Shown here piece after piece: positions 5,937 through 6,100 of a DNA stretch of 6,100 nt. The DNA comes from CAYZQE01 sp964480635 (GTDB lineage Bacteria; Pseudomonadota; Gammaproteobacteria; GCA-001735895). The DNA is taken from positions 1 through 6,100 of the forward strand of contig CAYZQE010000114.1 of the NCBI GenBank assembly GCA_964480635.1, read 5' to 3'. How positions within the stretch are numbered: position 1 is the stretch's first letter; every line of letters begins with the position of its first letter. The notes under the pieces were generated by a model. It was not told where the DNA came from, did no database searches, and was given only the letters and a program-made list of their open reading frames with translations. The translations under genes and the position numbers were made by a program.

Positions 5937-6100
5937 TAGGCATTAAAAAAATTGTTACGGTGAGGTAAGAGACTAGGAACAATAACGTAGACTATTTTTA
6001 AGGGAATGAGGTTTATATTAGAATAACTTGCCTCGCCTTACTTAGGGAGATCCTGATTAACTCCATAATTTTTATCTAAGCCAAATTATTGTCAGCTAGG
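5937..6100. other. Non-coding stretch upstream of secB
   Basis: I see no coding sequence, tRNA or repeat here. On the minus strand all three frames meet a stop within the first 24 bases from the window edge, so an upstream gene in the same direction must end there or outside. Plus-strand starts such as the ATG near 6006 close within a few codons. Confidence 0.6.

Noticed and set aside
5945..5970. Weak hairpin TTAC/GTAA before seven T upstream of secB, as a terminator
   Set aside because: The stem is only 4 bp, and the T-run lies close to the secB promoter, where it is better read as AT-rich promoter DNA.
1..6100. CRISPR array, tRNA or rRNA, or insertion sequence
   Set aside because: No regularly spaced repeats, tRNA TPsiC-like segments, rRNA sequence or transposase motifs were seen on either strand.

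Overview
The window looks like part of the chromosome of an AT-rich, probably marine, Gammaproteobacterium. SecB, GpsA and TrmL are clear gammaproteobacterial-type housekeeping proteins and sit close together, much as in E. coli (secB-gpsA-cysE-trmL). The left half carries MSHA-type (type IV-like) pilus assembly genes, which are common in aquatic gammaproteobacteria. Genus cannot be assigned from the sequence alone.

Layout, left to right. Positions 1-683 (minus) hold the 5' part of an MshL-type outer-membrane secretin lipoprotein, cut by the window edge. Its signal-peptide region contains an in-frame, palindrome-rich tandem repeat (555-662). Positions 700-2382 (minus) encode an MshM/ExeA-type AAA+ ATPase with a membrane anchor and a C-terminal SPOR-like domain. 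Positions 2385-3740 (minus) encode an NtrC-family response regulator with an intact GAFTGA motif, so a sigma-54 activator. The three genes read in the order regulator, ATPase, secretin, with gaps of 2 and 16 bp, and form an apparent operon. Its best promoter (TTGAAG, 17 bp, TATAAT) would start transcription exactly at the regulator's ATG, predicting a leaderless mRNA. Divergent from it, across a 207-bp AT-rich gap, is trmL (3948-4409, plus). It meets gpsA (4415-5422, minus) tail to tail with 5 bp between stop codons. secB (5432-5902, minus) lies just upstream of gpsA and has an extended -10 promoter. Positions 5903-6100 are non-coding.

How the genes work together. The ATPase and secretin should act in the cell envelope to build or gate a surface pilus or secretion pore, and the co-transcribed regulator may control pilus or surface-polysaccharide genes elsewhere. 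SecB (export chaperone), GpsA (glycerol-3-phosphate for phospholipids) and TrmL (tRNA wobble-base methylation) are housekeeping functions.

The most unusual feature is the 108-bp insert of two diverged palindromic repeat copies at 555-662. It adds 36 residues to the n-region of the secretin signal peptide. Removing it restores a textbook lipoprotein signal peptide, and the insert is bounded by the 7-bp direct repeat TTTATAC. This resembles the in-frame palindromic elements known from Rickettsia, in a different kind of bacterium.
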